Shown: positions 9,901-18,756, counted from the stretch's first letter. The stretch is DNA of 64,000 nucleotides from an uncultured Bacteroidota bacterium (GCA_903919075.1 CAIXGR010000040.1:1-64000); one strand, 5' to 3'. The notes: a model not told the origin generated them from the sequence alone. A program made the numbers and translations.

Positions 9901-10146
9901 AGCCCTAACGGCGATGGCAACAATGATGTATTTAAAATATATGGCGAGAATATTAAATCAGTTGAATTGAAAATATTTAACCGGTGGGGCGAAATGATTT
10001 ATTATACCAACAACCAGTTTAGTGGTTGGGATGGAACTTACAAAGGGCAAATGCAACAGCCCGGTATTTTTATTTATGAAGCCGTTGTTACATTTCTTGA
10101 TAATAAACAAACATCGCAAAATGGCTCCCTTACTTTGATTAGATAA
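6913..10146 (+). CDS. SprB-repeat surface adhesin with type B T9SS (gliding-associated) C-terminal domain
   Basis: A 1077-residue secreted protein, probably a cell-surface adhesin. A signal peptide (about 1-22) leads into a Cys-rich N-terminal domain of roughly 190 residues (aromatic and Gly/Asn rich, resembling a lectin-like or jellyroll fold, not identified). Eight clear SprB-type repeats follow, plus one degenerate copy; each begins near C-x-G and contains GG-x-PY-x-Y-x-WS and YTVTVTD-like elements (for example NGSPPYLYKWS, TGGSPPYSFMWS). Residues about 990-1077 are a type B sorting domain, VFVPNAFSPNGDGNNDVFKI, then FNRWGE and GWDGTYKGQ. In Flavobacterium the much larger SprB is the mobile gliding adhesin; this is a shorter relative and no gliding genes lie beside it. 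Confidence 0.9.
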   Translation: MIRKILFLLVCSICFACKSFSCVGSQSYTTNPAPGPGNTYTAGQVVTFCYTINGYNQVNSNWLHGLTFTFGSGWNANSFTVVSAPLPVSGTGTWGYYPNGETSSNTGIHYSAGFYFETATGAACGCTNGNPGDNYGDDCASGNCSWTFCFSLQVSNNASPGASLSLKITPTGDGASGSWGNPGCSDPASSISTSTVAAHILVVNTTGTNVTCAGACNGKAIATASNGSPPYLYKWSTTPTQHTPNISNLCPGTYYVTVTDLNNTSATASITITQPAPITKTDSIVNPTCSGTCTGAVIVNATGGTLPYNYAWSAGAAPNASADYTLCAGAVNVVVTDSNHCSITSSYTLVDPPVVIVNLVSQSNALCYGSNTGSLTVSGTGGTSGHFNYHWSNSINGPTDSTLVAANYKVTATDLNGCTATGSYTISQPSTFIVIDSPVITNIKCHGLHDGAISAKANGGAGTLNYSWEEVSTSAFLFGQTITNLSADSYNLTVTDSTNCQALANYQVLDAAALTIDSLTISAPTCYGVNNGTGAIYAHGGTGNLNYNWNGTAADTTALLNNIGTGPLTITILDGNNCIVKDSAFVTQPPQIVINVLNQVNVLCNAGANGSITISTSGGVAGYTYLWNNYQTGPTDTALAAGAVTVTVTDSHACTVSQTFNITQTSTLVANPLETDNKCFSAADGLIDANITGGSPPYSFMWSDSQSTQIAHALPAGTYTCTVTDYDGCTLLATSTVNQPEDIVIYDSTIAVKCNGQNSGMITIAATGGVSPFTFACTQDEAIFKYAQNGIITQLDTGIYSVIASDGNGCTKNIAAYVPSAVPDSFTTATDSTLCYGVAFRDGAAHIVATTLQNAPYQYGIDGGAFQLNGYFPGLAAGAHLILAINTNGCIDSLPVSIYEPPPVIVQMVPDTIVIPLGQSQSVKVNYLNISNAIYSWEPAMGLSCMDCAEPVLSPYVSGTYTVTASMQSVDAICSGYNTLYVEVLPERNVFVPNAFSPNGDGNNDVFKIYGENIKSVELKIFNRWGEMIYYTNNQFSGWDGTYKGQMQQPGIFIYEAVVTFLDNKQTSQNGSLTLIR

Positions 10147-10252
10147 AAATGCTTGTTAAATTAATTGGTCTTTCGCTGCAAGGCGCGCGCGCTCAACAGT
10201 TTTTCTGCTGAAAACAATTTAATTCAACACTTAGTATTTCAAAAACTCATCA

Positions 10253-13200
10253 CTATAAATATGTTATCCAAGGAGCATATTTCTTCAATCGCGTGCGCAC
10301 TTTATGCCCCAGCATATACATTGTTGGAACGATTAGAAGCGTAAGGAAGGTAGCCATTATCAATCCGAATATCATAGTCCAGGCCAAAGGGCCCCAGAAT
10401 ACTACATTATCGCCGCCCATGTAAAAGTGAGGCTTTAACTCGGAGAATAATTTTTCGAAATCCATATTTAAGCCTATGGCCAGTGGTATTAAACCTAAAA
10501 TTGCCGCTGCTGCTGTAAGTATTACTGGCGTCATTCTTGTTGCACCGCCTTCTACTACTGCATTTTCAACATCCGAGCCGCGCGCTCGCAACTCGTCAAT
10601 AAATTCAATCAATAAAATACCGTTTCGTATTACAATACCTGCCAGCGCAAAAATACCCACACCGGTCATTACAATTGAGAACTTCATGTGTGTGATGGCA
10701 AAGCCCAAAGTAACGCCTATTAATGAGAACAGAACTGTGCTACCAATAATTAACGGTTTAATTACCGAGTTGAACTGCGTTACCAATATTAAAAACATTA
10801 ACGCCAACGCACCCATAAATGCAACGCCAAGGAAACTGGATGTTTCCTGTTGCTGTTCCTGTTCACCGGTCATTTTAATTTCATATCCTTCAGGAACATC
10901 CATATTGGCAATAACCAATTGAACTTGCGGAATAATTTCATTAGCCGTGCGGCCCCCGGTAACATCAGAAGCAAGGGTAACTACACGCTTTTGATTTTTC
11001 CGATTAATAACACTTATAGTATTATCATAATGCACATTTGCAATGGCCGAGATTGGCACCTGACGGAATTGGCCAATAGCCATATCCATGAATGAAATGT
11101 TTACATTCATTAACTGCTCTATCTGTTTCCTATCTTCCGAACGTAGCCTTAATTGTATAGGTGCATCTTCGTTCTTGTCGCGGAACTTTGAAACTTCTTT
11201 GCCAAATAATGCTGTACGCAATTCGCTGCCCACCTGCCCTAGCGAAATACCTTCACGCTGCATTTTTTCTTTATCAATATCTATAATAATTTCAGGCTTG
11301 CTGATTTGTAAATCGCTTTTTAATTCGTCAATTCCGGCAATGCCTTCTTTATCTATTTGTGTTTTCAGCTGGCTGGTTAGTTTTTGCAGCACGGCAAAAT
11401 CATCGCCGCTTATTTCAATATTAATTGGCTTTCCTACCGGTGGTCCATCGTTTTCTTTTTCTACCGAAATTTGTGCTCCTGCAATGCCTTCGCGCTTAAA
11501 TTCTTTTTGAATAGAATCGAGCCAAACATTGGTTTTAGGCACTTTCCGTTGTGCGTATTCTTTAAACGCCACCGTAACTTTACTTTTGTTAGGGGTTGCA
11601 ACTTTATCTGGATTCTGTGGGTCGCCGGCACCAAGGCCTATGTTCGAAATTACTGAAGTAACATCCGGATTATTCTCGCCAATTATTTTATAAACTCTTT
11701 TTTCAATAATGCGTGTTACAGAGTCGGTAACATTAGCATCGGTACCCATAGGCAGCTTGCAATACACATATACAAATTTTGGAATGCCTGCTGGGAAAAA
11801 TTCGATTTGTGGTTTGGTAACAATAAAAATAGCTATGCTGATAAAGAAAAATACAACTACGCCACCAAGAACATATATAGGACGATATCCTTTTACAAAC
11901 GAACCCAATACTTTGCTATAAGTATTTCTAACAGTTGGCCATACACGTGTTTGCCAGCCTTTAATTGCACTTATAAGCACAAAATGATAAAGCAGCAAAA
12001 GTGCAATGCAGGTTATAGCAAAATTGCCAATGCCAAAGTGCTTAGTGGCGTAGCTTACAATTACAATTACTGTAAGGAAAATAATAGCCTTTAAATAATC
12101 CTTCAACTTAGATGACATATTATGGTCATCTTTTTTCATGAACGAAACGGCAAAAACCGGATTCATTACAAATGCTACGAATAGCGACGCGCCTAATGTT
12201 ATGATAAGAGTAATAGGCAGGTGTTTCATGAATTTACCTACAACACCGGGCCAAAATAATAGTGGAAAGAACGGCGCTAATGTAGTAAGCGTACCAGCTA
12301 AAACCGGTATAAACACTTCACCGGCTGCATACTTGGCAGCTTGCGGAAGTGTGAAATCGTATTTATTAAAAATACGGTGTGTATTTTCAATTACTACAAT
12401 GGCGTCATCTACTACTATACCCAAGGCTAGTAGTAGCGAGAAAAGCACCATAACATTCATGGTCATATGCAAGCCTGGCATAAAAATGAAGGCAACCAAA
12501 GTGGCTAATGGAACTGAAAGCCCAACAAAAAAGGCATTGGTAAAGCCCATGAAAAACATGAGGATGAATACCACAAAAATAAAACCGAGAATAACCGTGT
12601 TAAGTAAGTCGTGCAGGGTTAAGCGTGTGTTCTCAGAAGTATCGCCGGTAACTTTTATTTTAAGGCCCTGAGGGAATTTGCCCGATTGATAATCATCAAG
12701 AATTTTGTAAATCTGGTCGGTAGCATTAATCAGGTTTTCACCACCGCGTTTTACCACGTTAAGTGTTACCACCGGTTTATGATCTAAGTGCGCGAAATCT
12801 TGTTTTTCAGCATATGAGTCTGCAACAGAAGCAATATCTTTTAAAAATACGGTAGTGCCGGTAAACGAACGAACAACAATATTCTCTATTTCTTTAGGGT
12901 CTTTAAACTGTCCGGCTACTCGAAGGTTACGGCGCATTTGATCCACCCGCACTTCACCGCCTGAAATATTCAGGTTTTCGCGCTGCACTGCATTTTCAAT
13001 ATCCAGAAATGAAATACCGGCGGCAGTCATTTTATACATATCTACATTGATTTGTATTTCACGGTCAACGCCGCCTACAATATCAACGCGAGTAATTTCT
13101 TTCATACTCTCAATACGGTCCTTCAACTGCTTGGCATATTTTTTAATCTGGTCTAAAGGAAAATCGCCGGAGAGATTAATATTCATTACCGGTAACTCGT

Positions 13201-13627
13201 TAATATCGAACTCCTGTATTTGAGGGTCGTTTTTTAAATCGCTGGGCAAATCTTTTTTGCCCTTGGCAACCGCATCGGTTACACGCTGCTTACATACAGT
13301 GGGGTCTTGGTCGGTACTAAACTCAACAGTTATAATTGAAACATCGGACAATGAATTACTACTTACCTTCTTTACCCCATTTAAACCCTTTACTTGCTTT
13401 TCGATTGGTTTTGTAATCAGGGTTTCAACATCTTCAGGGCTTGCTCCGGGGTAAATAGTTACAACCGAAATAGTAGGCACAACAACATCAGGATATAATT
13501 CTTTAGGAAGGTTGCTGTATATCAGCAAGCCCGAAAAAACAATTAGTGTGGTAAACACATAAATGCTGGTGGCGTTGTCAATGCACCAACTTGTAAATTT
13601 CAGTTCCTTAAGCCGTTCTATATTCAT
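10253..13627 (-). CDS. RND-family efflux pump inner-membrane permease
   Basis: Proton-driven RND transporter (AcrB/MexB-like superfamily, hydrophobe/amphiphile-type) that forms the inner-membrane part of a tripartite efflux pump. The 1124 residues give the usual duplicated layout: TM1 near residue 25, a porter domain (YPGASPEDVE, SGGEVRVDQMRRN), then a TM bundle from about residue 340 with the proton-relay motif GIVVDDAIVVIENTHR. The second half repeats this (porter domain with GKPINIEISG, then TM segments ending MTPVILTAAAAILGLIPLA). An extra hydrophobic stretch near residues 505-555 is typical of Bacteroidota homologues. It is the last gene of the tetR-tolC-adaptor-RND operon, 91 bases after the adaptor. 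The substrate cannot be read from the sequence. Confidence 0.95.
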   Translation of the reverse strand: MNIERLKELKFTSWCIDNATSIYVFTTLIVFSGLLIYSNLPKELYPDVVVPTISVVTIYPGASPEDVETLITKPIEKQVKGLNGVKKVSSNSLSDVSIITVEFSTDQDPTVCKQRVTDAVAKGKKDLPSDLKNDPQIQEFDINELPVMNINLSGDFPLDQIKKYAKQLKDRIESMKEITRVDIVGGVDREIQINVDMYKMTAAGISFLDIENAVQRENLNISGGEVRVDQMRRNLRVAGQFKDPKEIENIVVRSFTGTTVFLKDIASVADSYAEKQDFAHLDHKPVVTLNVVKRGGENLINATDQIYKILDDYQSGKFPQGLKIKVTGDTSENTRLTLHDLLNTVILGFIFVVFILMFFMGFTNAFFVGLSVPLATLVAFIFMPGLHMTMNVMVLFSLLLALGIVVDDAIVVIENTHRIFNKYDFTLPQAAKYAAGEVFIPVLAGTLTTLAPFFPLLFWPGVVGKFMKHLPITLIITLGASLFVAFVMNPVFAVSFMKKDDHNMSSKLKDYLKAIIFLTVIVIVSYATKHFGIGNFAITCIALLLLYHFVLISAIKGWQTRVWPTVRNTYSKVLGSFVKGYRPIYVLGGVVVFFFISIAIFIVTKPQIEFFPAGIPKFVYVYCKLPMGTDANVTDSVTRIIEKRVYKIIGENNPDVTSVISNIGLGAGDPQNPDKVATPNKSKVTVAFKEYAQRKVPKTNVWLDSIQKEFKREGIAGAQISVEKENDGPPVGKPINIEISGDDFAVLQKLTSQLKTQIDKEGIAGIDELKSDLQISKPEIIIDIDKEKMQREGISLGQVGSELRTALFGKEVSKFRDKNEDAPIQLRLRSEDRKQIEQLMNVNISFMDMAIGQFRQVPISAIANVHYDNTISVINRKNQKRVVTLASDVTGGRTANEIIPQVQLVIANMDVPEGYEIKMTGEQEQQQETSSFLGVAFMGALALMFLILVTQFNSVIKPLIIGSTVLFSLIGVTLGFAITHMKFSIVMTGVGIFALAGIVIRNGILLIEFIDELRARGSDVENAVVEGGATRMTPVILTAAAAILGLIPLAIGLNMDFEKLFSELKPHFYMGGDNVVFWGPLAWTMIFGLIMATFLTLLIVPTMYMLGHKVRTRLKKYAPWITYL

Positions 13628-13718
13628 GAATATTTTTGTATGTCAATTATATTAAGGTGCTCTTCTACACCACGCTCTCCTGCTATCCGATTTACATTAA
13701 AATAAGCAGGGCATACAA

Positions 13719-14867
13719 TTAATAATTAATTTTTTGTCCGTCTACAACTTCGCTATATCCAAAAGTGATGATGTTATCTCCTTCAGTTAAACCATCAGTA
13801 ACAACTGTTTGGCCGTTGTATTCAATACCGGTTTTAATCATTTTCTTTTGAGCCACTTTTATTGCGCCTTGTTGTTGTGCAACTAACACATAAGCACCAT
13901 CGGCTGATTTTTGAATAATGTTTGACGGAACAACCAATACATTTTTTAAAACCTCGTCGTTAATTCTCAGCTTGGCTATCATGTTAGCTGCGTATTCGTT
14001 GCTGGTATTGTTCAACTTCATTTCAATGCTAAAGGTGCGAGACCGTGGATCGATAGTTTTTGAAACATAAGTAACCACATCGGAAATTGATTTATTAATA
14101 TCAGGAAATGAAACTTCCACCTTATCGCCTTGCTTAATTTTGCCGTAATCGCTATCGGCAAGTTTTGCCTTTACTTTCAGGCTTTGGTTATTTACTATTC
14201 TTATACCGGGCATTAACTGGCTTGGTGCTGCCATATCGCCCACACGTAGATTTACCTGGTCAACCGTGCCGTTAATCGGAGCAATAATTTTAGTCATTTC
14301 CAATTGCTGCTTCAAAGCATCAATATTTTTCTCGGCAGCTTCTTTATTTGTTTTAGCCTGCAGGTATTGTATTTCGCTGCCTATTTTTTGGTCCCATAAT
14401 TTCTTCTGCTTTTCATAAGCCGTAGCTGCAAGCGCTAACTGGGTTTCGGCCGCTTGTAATTGATCCTGAACCGTTGCAGTAGTTGCTGTAAGACCCAACA
14501 GTTGACCCTTAGTAACCTTATCGCCAATTTTTACATACACGGCAGTAACAATACCTGGCTGTTGATTTAGCGCAGTAACATTCTCTTCCGCATCAACATT
14601 ACCTTGTACTTCTATATAGTGTTTAAAGTCTTGTTTCTTTAAAACATCTGTTTCAACCAGTTTAGATTTTTGATCAACCTTAAAAGTAGTATCTAATTTG
14701 GCGATATCTTTTTCAAGGGTTTCAATTTTTCCGATAAGGTCCTTCTGCTCTGCTTTGTAACTGGCAAGTTCTTTTTTCTTTGCCTCTAGGTCCTTTTTTT
14801 CGCTACCGGTACATGATGCGAGAATGAGAACAACAACAATTACCGGAATTATTTTTTGAAAGTTCAT
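13719..14867 (-). CDS. RND efflux periplasmic adaptor subunit (membrane fusion protein)
   Basis: Adaptor that bridges the RND pump and the outer-membrane channel. It begins with a lipoprotein signal (lipobox LASC at residues 16-19), so it is anchored by lipid. A heptad-rich coiled coil runs over about 25-62, followed by the split biotinyl-lipoyl domain (EVQGNVDAEENVTALNQQPG ... KIGDKVTKGQLLG), a helical hairpin (about 135-195), the returning lipoyl half (IIAPINGTVDQVNLRVGD) and the beta-barrel and membrane-proximal domains. The extra N-terminal coiled coil before the first barrel strand is unusual compared with AcrA but frequent in Bacteroidota. The gap to tolC is 26 bases, so they are cotranscribed. 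Confidence 0.93.
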   Translation of the reverse strand: MNFQKIIPVIVVVLILASCTGSEKKDLEAKKKELASYKAEQKDLIGKIETLEKDIAKLDTTFKVDQKSKLVETDVLKKQDFKHYIEVQGNVDAEENVTALNQQPGIVTAVYVKIGDKVTKGQLLGLTATTATVQDQLQAAETQLALAATAYEKQKKLWDQKIGSEIQYLQAKTNKEAAEKNIDALKQQLEMTKIIAPINGTVDQVNLRVGDMAAPSQLMPGIRIVNNQSLKVKAKLADSDYGKIKQGDKVEVSFPDINKSISDVVTYVSKTIDPRSRTFSIEMKLNNTSNEYAANMIAKLRINDEVLKNVLVVPSNIIQKSADGAYVLVAQQQGAIKVAQKKMIKTGIEYNGQTVVTDGLTEGDNIITFGYSEVVDGQKINY

Positions 14868-14893
14868 GTATATGAAGTTTATTTTTCTGTTTT

Positions 14894-16303
14894 TTATTTT
14901 ACGCCCATCGCTTTATCTAAATCGGCTTTGGCATTTAATAGATTCATTACGCTTTGCACGTGCTTCAACACGTTTGATGCATAATCCTGTTCGCTTTGCA
15001 CCAACTCGAAACTTGAGCCTACTCCCTCTTTAAATTTTGATTGATTGGTGTTGAATATTTTTTTGCTGAGGTCGGCAGTTTTTTGCGAAATGGCTTCATC
15101 GCTAATGGCTGTGTTAAGTCCAGATTCAGCTGCTTGATATTGCAATAGCGATGCATTCTTAAAGTTTTCAAAATCGTTAATGGCTTTAAGTTCTTCCATT
15201 CGCGCCTGCTTTATCTGTGCATTTTTCAATCCTGAATCGAAAATTGGAAGTTTTATACTTAACCCTACCAAGCCTTGTTGATACCAATTGGCCCGGTGAA
15301 ACATATCACCAAACTTTTGGGTTTGTGTGTTCCAGCCGTAATTTAAAAAGGCTGAAATTGTTGGATAATAGCCTCCCTGCTTTTGTTTTTTGTCGTATCC
15401 TTTTAAAATAACTGATGTGGTTAACAGATCATATTCAATTCTGTTTTTGGCATCAAACTTTCGTTCGTTCGAAATGTCAGCGGCACCTTTCAACTCATCT
15501 AGCTTATCTTTTAAAATAATTTCATCGCCCAAAGGCAAGCCCATTTGAAATTTCAAATTTGCCAAGCCTACTTCGGCCATTTGGTTTTGTAAGTTGATTT
15601 GGCTTTGTAATGTTGCCTGCGCCAACTCCAACCGGTTAACGTCCAATTCTTCAGTAAGGCCTTGCTCGAAAACTGCTTTGGTATCGCTTAGTAATTTTTC
15701 TATCGGCTTTAAGTTATCCAGTAAAAGGCTCTTGGCCTCCTGCGCTGCCTCGGCCTGGTAATAAGCTTTAGCAACCGTATACTTTATATCCTGCTCGCTC
15801 ATTTCGCGCGAAAAGCGGCTAACATTGTATAAATCTTTTCGCGCCTTTAAGCCCACAAAATACCGGCCATCAAAAAGTAATTGGTTGATGGATAAATTAG
15901 TTGTGATGTCATTGGGTAAGAAGAATGAAATATTACTAAACCCTCCACCGCTCTGCTGAAGAAGAGTTCCAACATTCGGAAGATCTGTACCAATTTGGTT
16001 AATTATTTTATTAATAGGGCTGTTAGGGTCAGAAAAGGAGTTGGTGAATGCAGGTATTTCCGGCGTTTTAAAATAATAATCATACTCAAAACTTGCATTT
16101 ACCTGCGGCAATCCGGTAGTTAATATTTCCCAGTTAAAAGCTTTGGCTTTTGTTTCATCAAGCCGGGCATTTTTTACGGTATTGTTGTTTTGAATAGCAA
16201 AATCAACAGCCTCTTTGAGGGAATAGGTGTGTGTTTCTTTTTGCTGTGCAAAAACAGCAACAGAAAGTAACAGGGCGATATATGTAAAGAAACTTTTTTT
16301 CAT
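14894..16303 (-). CDS. TolC-family outer-membrane efflux channel
   Basis: Outer-membrane factor of the tripartite pump. A signal peptide (MKKSFFTYIALLLSVAVFAQ) precedes the duplicated TolC fold of long helices and short outer-membrane strands. Recognisable elements are SLKEAVDFAIQNNNTVKNAR at the start, the helix QAEAAQEAKSLLLDNLKPIE, and the second repeat around GLSIKLPIFDSGLKNAQIKQ, then ENFKNASLLQYQAAESGLNT and the closing helix EQDYASNVLKHVQSVMNLLN. The 469-residue length fits the family. It is the second gene of the operon, 22 bases after the TetR regulator. Confidence 0.93.
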   Translation of the reverse strand: MKKSFFTYIALLLSVAVFAQQKETHTYSLKEAVDFAIQNNNTVKNARLDETKAKAFNWEILTTGLPQVNASFEYDYYFKTPEIPAFTNSFSDPNSPINKIINQIGTDLPNVGTLLQQSGGGFSNISFFLPNDITTNLSINQLLFDGRYFVGLKARKDLYNVSRFSREMSEQDIKYTVAKAYYQAEAAQEAKSLLLDNLKPIEKLLSDTKAVFEQGLTEELDVNRLELAQATLQSQINLQNQMAEVGLANLKFQMGLPLGDEIILKDKLDELKGAADISNERKFDAKNRIEYDLLTTSVILKGYDKKQKQGGYYPTISAFLNYGWNTQTQKFGDMFHRANWYQQGLVGLSIKLPIFDSGLKNAQIKQARMEELKAINDFENFKNASLLQYQAAESGLNTAISDEAISQKTADLSKKIFNTNQSKFKEGVGSSFELVQSEQDYASNVLKHVQSVMNLLNAKADLDKAMGVK

Positions 16304-16325
16304 CCTAATCTTTATCTCTTGTCGT

Positions 16326-16943
16326 TTAACTTTTAAATAAATTGTGTTCGTCTAAATATTTTAATCCCTTATGCGAAACAATTCCGCGCAAATGGTAATT
16401 CAAATATTCGCGGTAAATATCTAAAAACATATATTTTTTTGAAGGAAATACATCCTGGTTAAACAGTGTTTCGGTGCCAAAAACATAAATTTTAGAAATC
16501 ATATCAGCATTAAGGTCTTTGCGGTAGTAGCCTTCTTTAACACCGGTTTTAAGATTATCATTAATACAGCCCAACATAACCTGGTAACGGTAATTGTTGT
16601 ATAGCAACCAACTTTCGGGATAATATTTTTGCAGGTCGTGCAGCGCTGATGGATTAAAGTCGCTCATGGCCTGTAAAAAATAGTCTATCATTTGTATCAT
16701 TTGATCAATGGAGTTTTTTGAGTTGGCCAAAATATTTTCCAACAAACGGCGCTCCTCGTTCAAATAATCATCAAGTGTAAGTTTAACCAGCTCAGCTTTA
16801 TTTTCTACAAACTGATAAATGGTTTTTTTGCTCATGCCTAGTTCCTTCGCAATTTCATCCATGCTCATGTTCTTCACTCCGTACTTCATGAACATTTCAC
16901 GCGACTTAGTTAACAGAAATTTTATCTCCTTGCCTTCTTTCAT
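16326..16943 (-). CDS. TetR/AcrR-family transcriptional regulator of the efflux operon
   Basis: A 205-residue one-component regulator. The N-terminal helix-turn-helix is clear (SREMFMKYGVKNMSMDEIAK, then ELGMSKKTIYQFVENKAELV); the rest is an all-helical ligand-binding domain without recognisable specificity. I chose the ATG at 16943 (MKEGKEIKFLL) and not the upstream ATG at 16982, because a complete promoter (-7 box at 16953-16960) lies between them, so the longer reading could not be translated from that transcript. It is the first gene of tetR-tolC-adaptor-RND and probably autorepresses the operon; an inverted repeat GGAAAC-N16-GTTTCC overlaps the promoter -33 box. Confidence 0.92.
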   Translation of the reverse strand: MKEGKEIKFLLTKSREMFMKYGVKNMSMDEIAKELGMSKKTIYQFVENKAELVKLTLDDYLNEERRLLENILANSKNSIDQMIQMIDYFLQAMSDFNPSALHDLQKYYPESWLLYNNYRYQVMLGCINDNLKTGVKEGYYRKDLNADMISKIYVFGTETLFNQDVFPSKKYMFLDIYREYLNYHLRGIVSHKGLKYLDEHNLFKS

Positions 16944-16952
16944 AAGCGGGGA

Positions 16953-16983
16953 CAAATGTATGTTAATAAACTTCGGAAACAAA
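16953..16983 (-). promoter_or_regulatory. Bacteroidota-type promoter of the efflux operon
   Basis: On the minus strand, TTTG (16983-16980), a 19-base spacer, then TACATTTG (16960-16953) match the Bacteroidota sigma-ABfr consensus TTTG-N19-TAnnTTTG exactly. The expected start of transcription is only a few bases before the ATG at 16943, so the mRNA may be nearly leaderless. Confidence 0.75.
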
Positions 16984-17002
16984 ATGGAGTATTAAAGTTT
17001 CC
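16975..17002. promoter_or_regulatory. Possible TetR operator
   Basis: Inverted repeat GGAAAC (16975-16980), 16 bases, GTTTCC (16997-17002). It overlaps the -33 element of the efflux promoter, a usual place for a TetR-family repressor to bind. The arms are only six bases long, so it could be coincidence. Confidence 0.35.
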
Positions 17003-17196
17003 AATATGTTTTTTAGCAACAGAATCGAAGCTTGCCTTGCTCGCAATCCGTCTCCGCTAAGTGCGGGGGGCAAATAGTATTTTAATCAGCCCTTTAGGCT
17101 CACGTAAATAGCTGATATTGAATTTAATGGGTGATTATTACCTAAGACGGAATGCCCACGACTTTGTTTATCTTAGCTTATATAAACACCCTTGCT

Positions 17197-17958
17197 ATGA
17201 GTAATATGGATTTCAAGGATTTCTTTTCGCGGCAATCGGATATTTACTTAAAGGCGCGGCCTACTTACCCTGATGAATTGTTCGAGTATCTGGTTTCTAT
17301 TTCGTCCTCCTCTGAAATTTGCTGGGATTGTGGTACTGGCAATGGCCAAGCGGCAATTTCGTTGGCCAAGTATTTTAAAAAAGTAATTGCCACCGATGGA
17401 AGCGACAAACAAATTAAAAATGCAATACTTAAAGAAAACATAGAATATGTTGTTGCCAATGCCGAAGACAGCGGCCTGCCTGAGCATTGTGCCGATTTAA
17501 TAACTGCAGCAACCGCCGCCCACTGGTTTGATCATGATAAATTTTATGCTGAGGTGGAAAGAGTAGCCAAGCCCAACGCTATTATTGCCTTATGGGCATA
17601 CTCTGAAGCAATAATAGCCCCCCCAATCGATAAACTGATGGCCTGGTTTATGTATCAATTTTTAGAAAACTACTGGCCTGATGGAAGATGGTATGTAAGA
17701 AACAGTTATGAAACATTGCCCTTTCCGTATAAACCTATTAAAACGCCGCAATTTTATTGCAAACTGGATTGGAGCAAAGAGCAATGGCTAGATTATTTAA
17801 GAAGTTGGTCTTCTTATAATAACTATGTTGCAAAACACAATGCCGACCCGCTGGTATTTTTGTTGCCGGAATTTAATAAGTTATGGAGCAACCAAGAGAT
17901 AAAGCGCATTACGTGGAAGTTGCACTTGAAATGCAGTAAGGTAGATGAGAAACTTTAG
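17197..17958 (+). CDS. Class I SAM-dependent methyltransferase
   Basis: A cytosolic methyltransferase of the methyltransferase-11 type. SAM-binding motif I is CWDCGTGNGQAAISLA, motif II follows at VIATDGSDKQI, and AEDSGLPEHCADLITAATAA precedes HWFDHDKFYAEVERVAKPN, the motif pattern of YcgJ/UbiE-like enzymes. The opening DFFSRQSDIYLKARPTYPDE is the normal start of this subfamily, so I place the start at ATG 17197 (253 residues) or ATG 17206; the upstream ATG at 17152 adds only unrelated hydrophobic residues. The gene stands alone and its substrate (small molecule is likely) cannot be predicted. Confidence 0.88.
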   Translation: MSNMDFKDFFSRQSDIYLKARPTYPDELFEYLVSISSSSEICWDCGTGNGQAAISLAKYFKKVIATDGSDKQIKNAILKENIEYVVANAEDSGLPEHCADLITAATAAHWFDHDKFYAEVERVAKPNAIIALWAYSEAIIAPPIDKLMAWFMYQFLENYWPDGRWYVRNSYETLPFPYKPIKTPQFYCKLDWSKEQWLDYLRSWSSYNNYVAKHNADPLVFLLPEFNKLWSNQEIKRITWKLHLKCSKVDEKL

Positions 17959-18103
17959 ATTTGATGCCTTAGTTAAAAAATGTTCATTATCAACCCCGTG
18001 TCTTCTGCCTCACGTATCATATTGCAAGCATAATTCGAGCGAATTCTAATTAAAAAACGTTAAAGGGGCTATTGCCTAACCCACTAAAAGTGAAAAAAGG
18101 CAT

Positions 18104-18111
18104 TACTTTTG
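18104..18111 (+). promoter_or_regulatory. Promoter -7 box of the DUF1573 gene
   Basis: TACTTTTG matches TAnnTTTG, 54 bases before the ATG at 18165. No good TTTG lies 18-20 bases upstream, so only half of the promoter is supported. Confidence 0.4.
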
Positions 18112-18164
18112 TTACTACTCTGAAACAACAACGCAAATTTTTATAACAACTAAAACAACCAACG

Positions 18165-18698
18165 ATGAAAAAGTTATTTATGATTTTAAGCTTTACAGGT
18201 GCTGCCCTGTTTACTTTTGCACAAGAGAAGACTGGAACTCCTGCTCCGGCTCAGGGAAACGTTCCGGCAACTCCTGCTGCGGCACCAGATCCTAATGCCC
18301 CTGATTTTAAATGGGAATCAACTACTATTGATTATGGTAGCAATGTTACAAAAGGCGACGAATCGGCTGCTGGAAAAGAATTTCACTTTACTAACGTTGG
18401 TAAATCTCCACTTATTATAGCTAGCTGTCATGGCTCATGCGGTTGCACAGTGCCAACTTGTCCTACAGAGCCAATTTTACCTGGTGCTAAAGGAAGCATC
18501 AAAGTTCACTATGATATTAACCGTGTAGGCCCTTTTACTAAAACTGTAACAGTTAGCTCAAACGCTAAAACGCCTAACGAAACATTAAAAATTAACGGTA
18601 CTGTGGTTGACCCGAATGCCGGCAAAACACCACCACCAAGCGCACCAGTAACTACACCTACACCTGCTCCGATGACATCACCATCAACGCCTAAATAA
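18165..18698 (+). CDS. DUF1573 domain exported protein
   Basis: A 177-residue secreted or periplasmic protein. A signal peptide (MKKLFMILSFTGAALFTFAQ) is followed by a Pro/Ala-rich linker, one DUF1573 Ig-like domain (about residues 45-145, with FHFTNVGKSPLIIASCHGSC, CGCTVPTCPTEPILPGAKG and TVTVSSNAKTPNETLKINGTV), then a Pro/Thr-rich tail (PPPSAPVTTPTPAPMTSPS). The cluster CHGSCGCTVPTC is a Cys pattern common in this family. DUF1573 proteins are abundant in Bacteroidota; no function is established. The tail is low-complexity and probably extended. Transcription ends at the terminator that starts 26 bases after the stop. Confidence 0.88.
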   Translation: MKKLFMILSFTGAALFTFAQEKTGTPAPAQGNVPATPAAAPDPNAPDFKWESTTIDYGSNVTKGDESAAGKEFHFTNVGKSPLIIASCHGSCGCTVPTCPTEPILPGAKGSIKVHYDINRVGPFTKTVTVSSNAKTPNETLKINGTVVDPNAGKTPPPSAPVTTPTPAPMTSPSTPK

Positions 18699-18723
18699 GC
18701 GCTGAGCAATTATAAGTTTTTTA

Positions 18724-18756
18724 AAACGGGCTTTGAGGCTTTCTCAAAGCCCGTTT
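18724..18756 (+). terminator. Rho-independent terminator after the DUF1573 gene
   Basis: Perfect stem AAACGGGCTTTGAG/CTCAAAGCCCGTTT (14 base pairs) with a five-base loop, followed by a T-rich stretch. It closes the DUF1573 transcript and lies just upstream of the rlmN promoter. Confidence 0.88.

Noticed and set aside
12138-12671. 177-codon frame on the plus strand inside the RND pump gene
   Set aside because: It is antisense to a well-supported transporter and its product is low-complexity, without signal or family features; it is a shadow of the coding strand.
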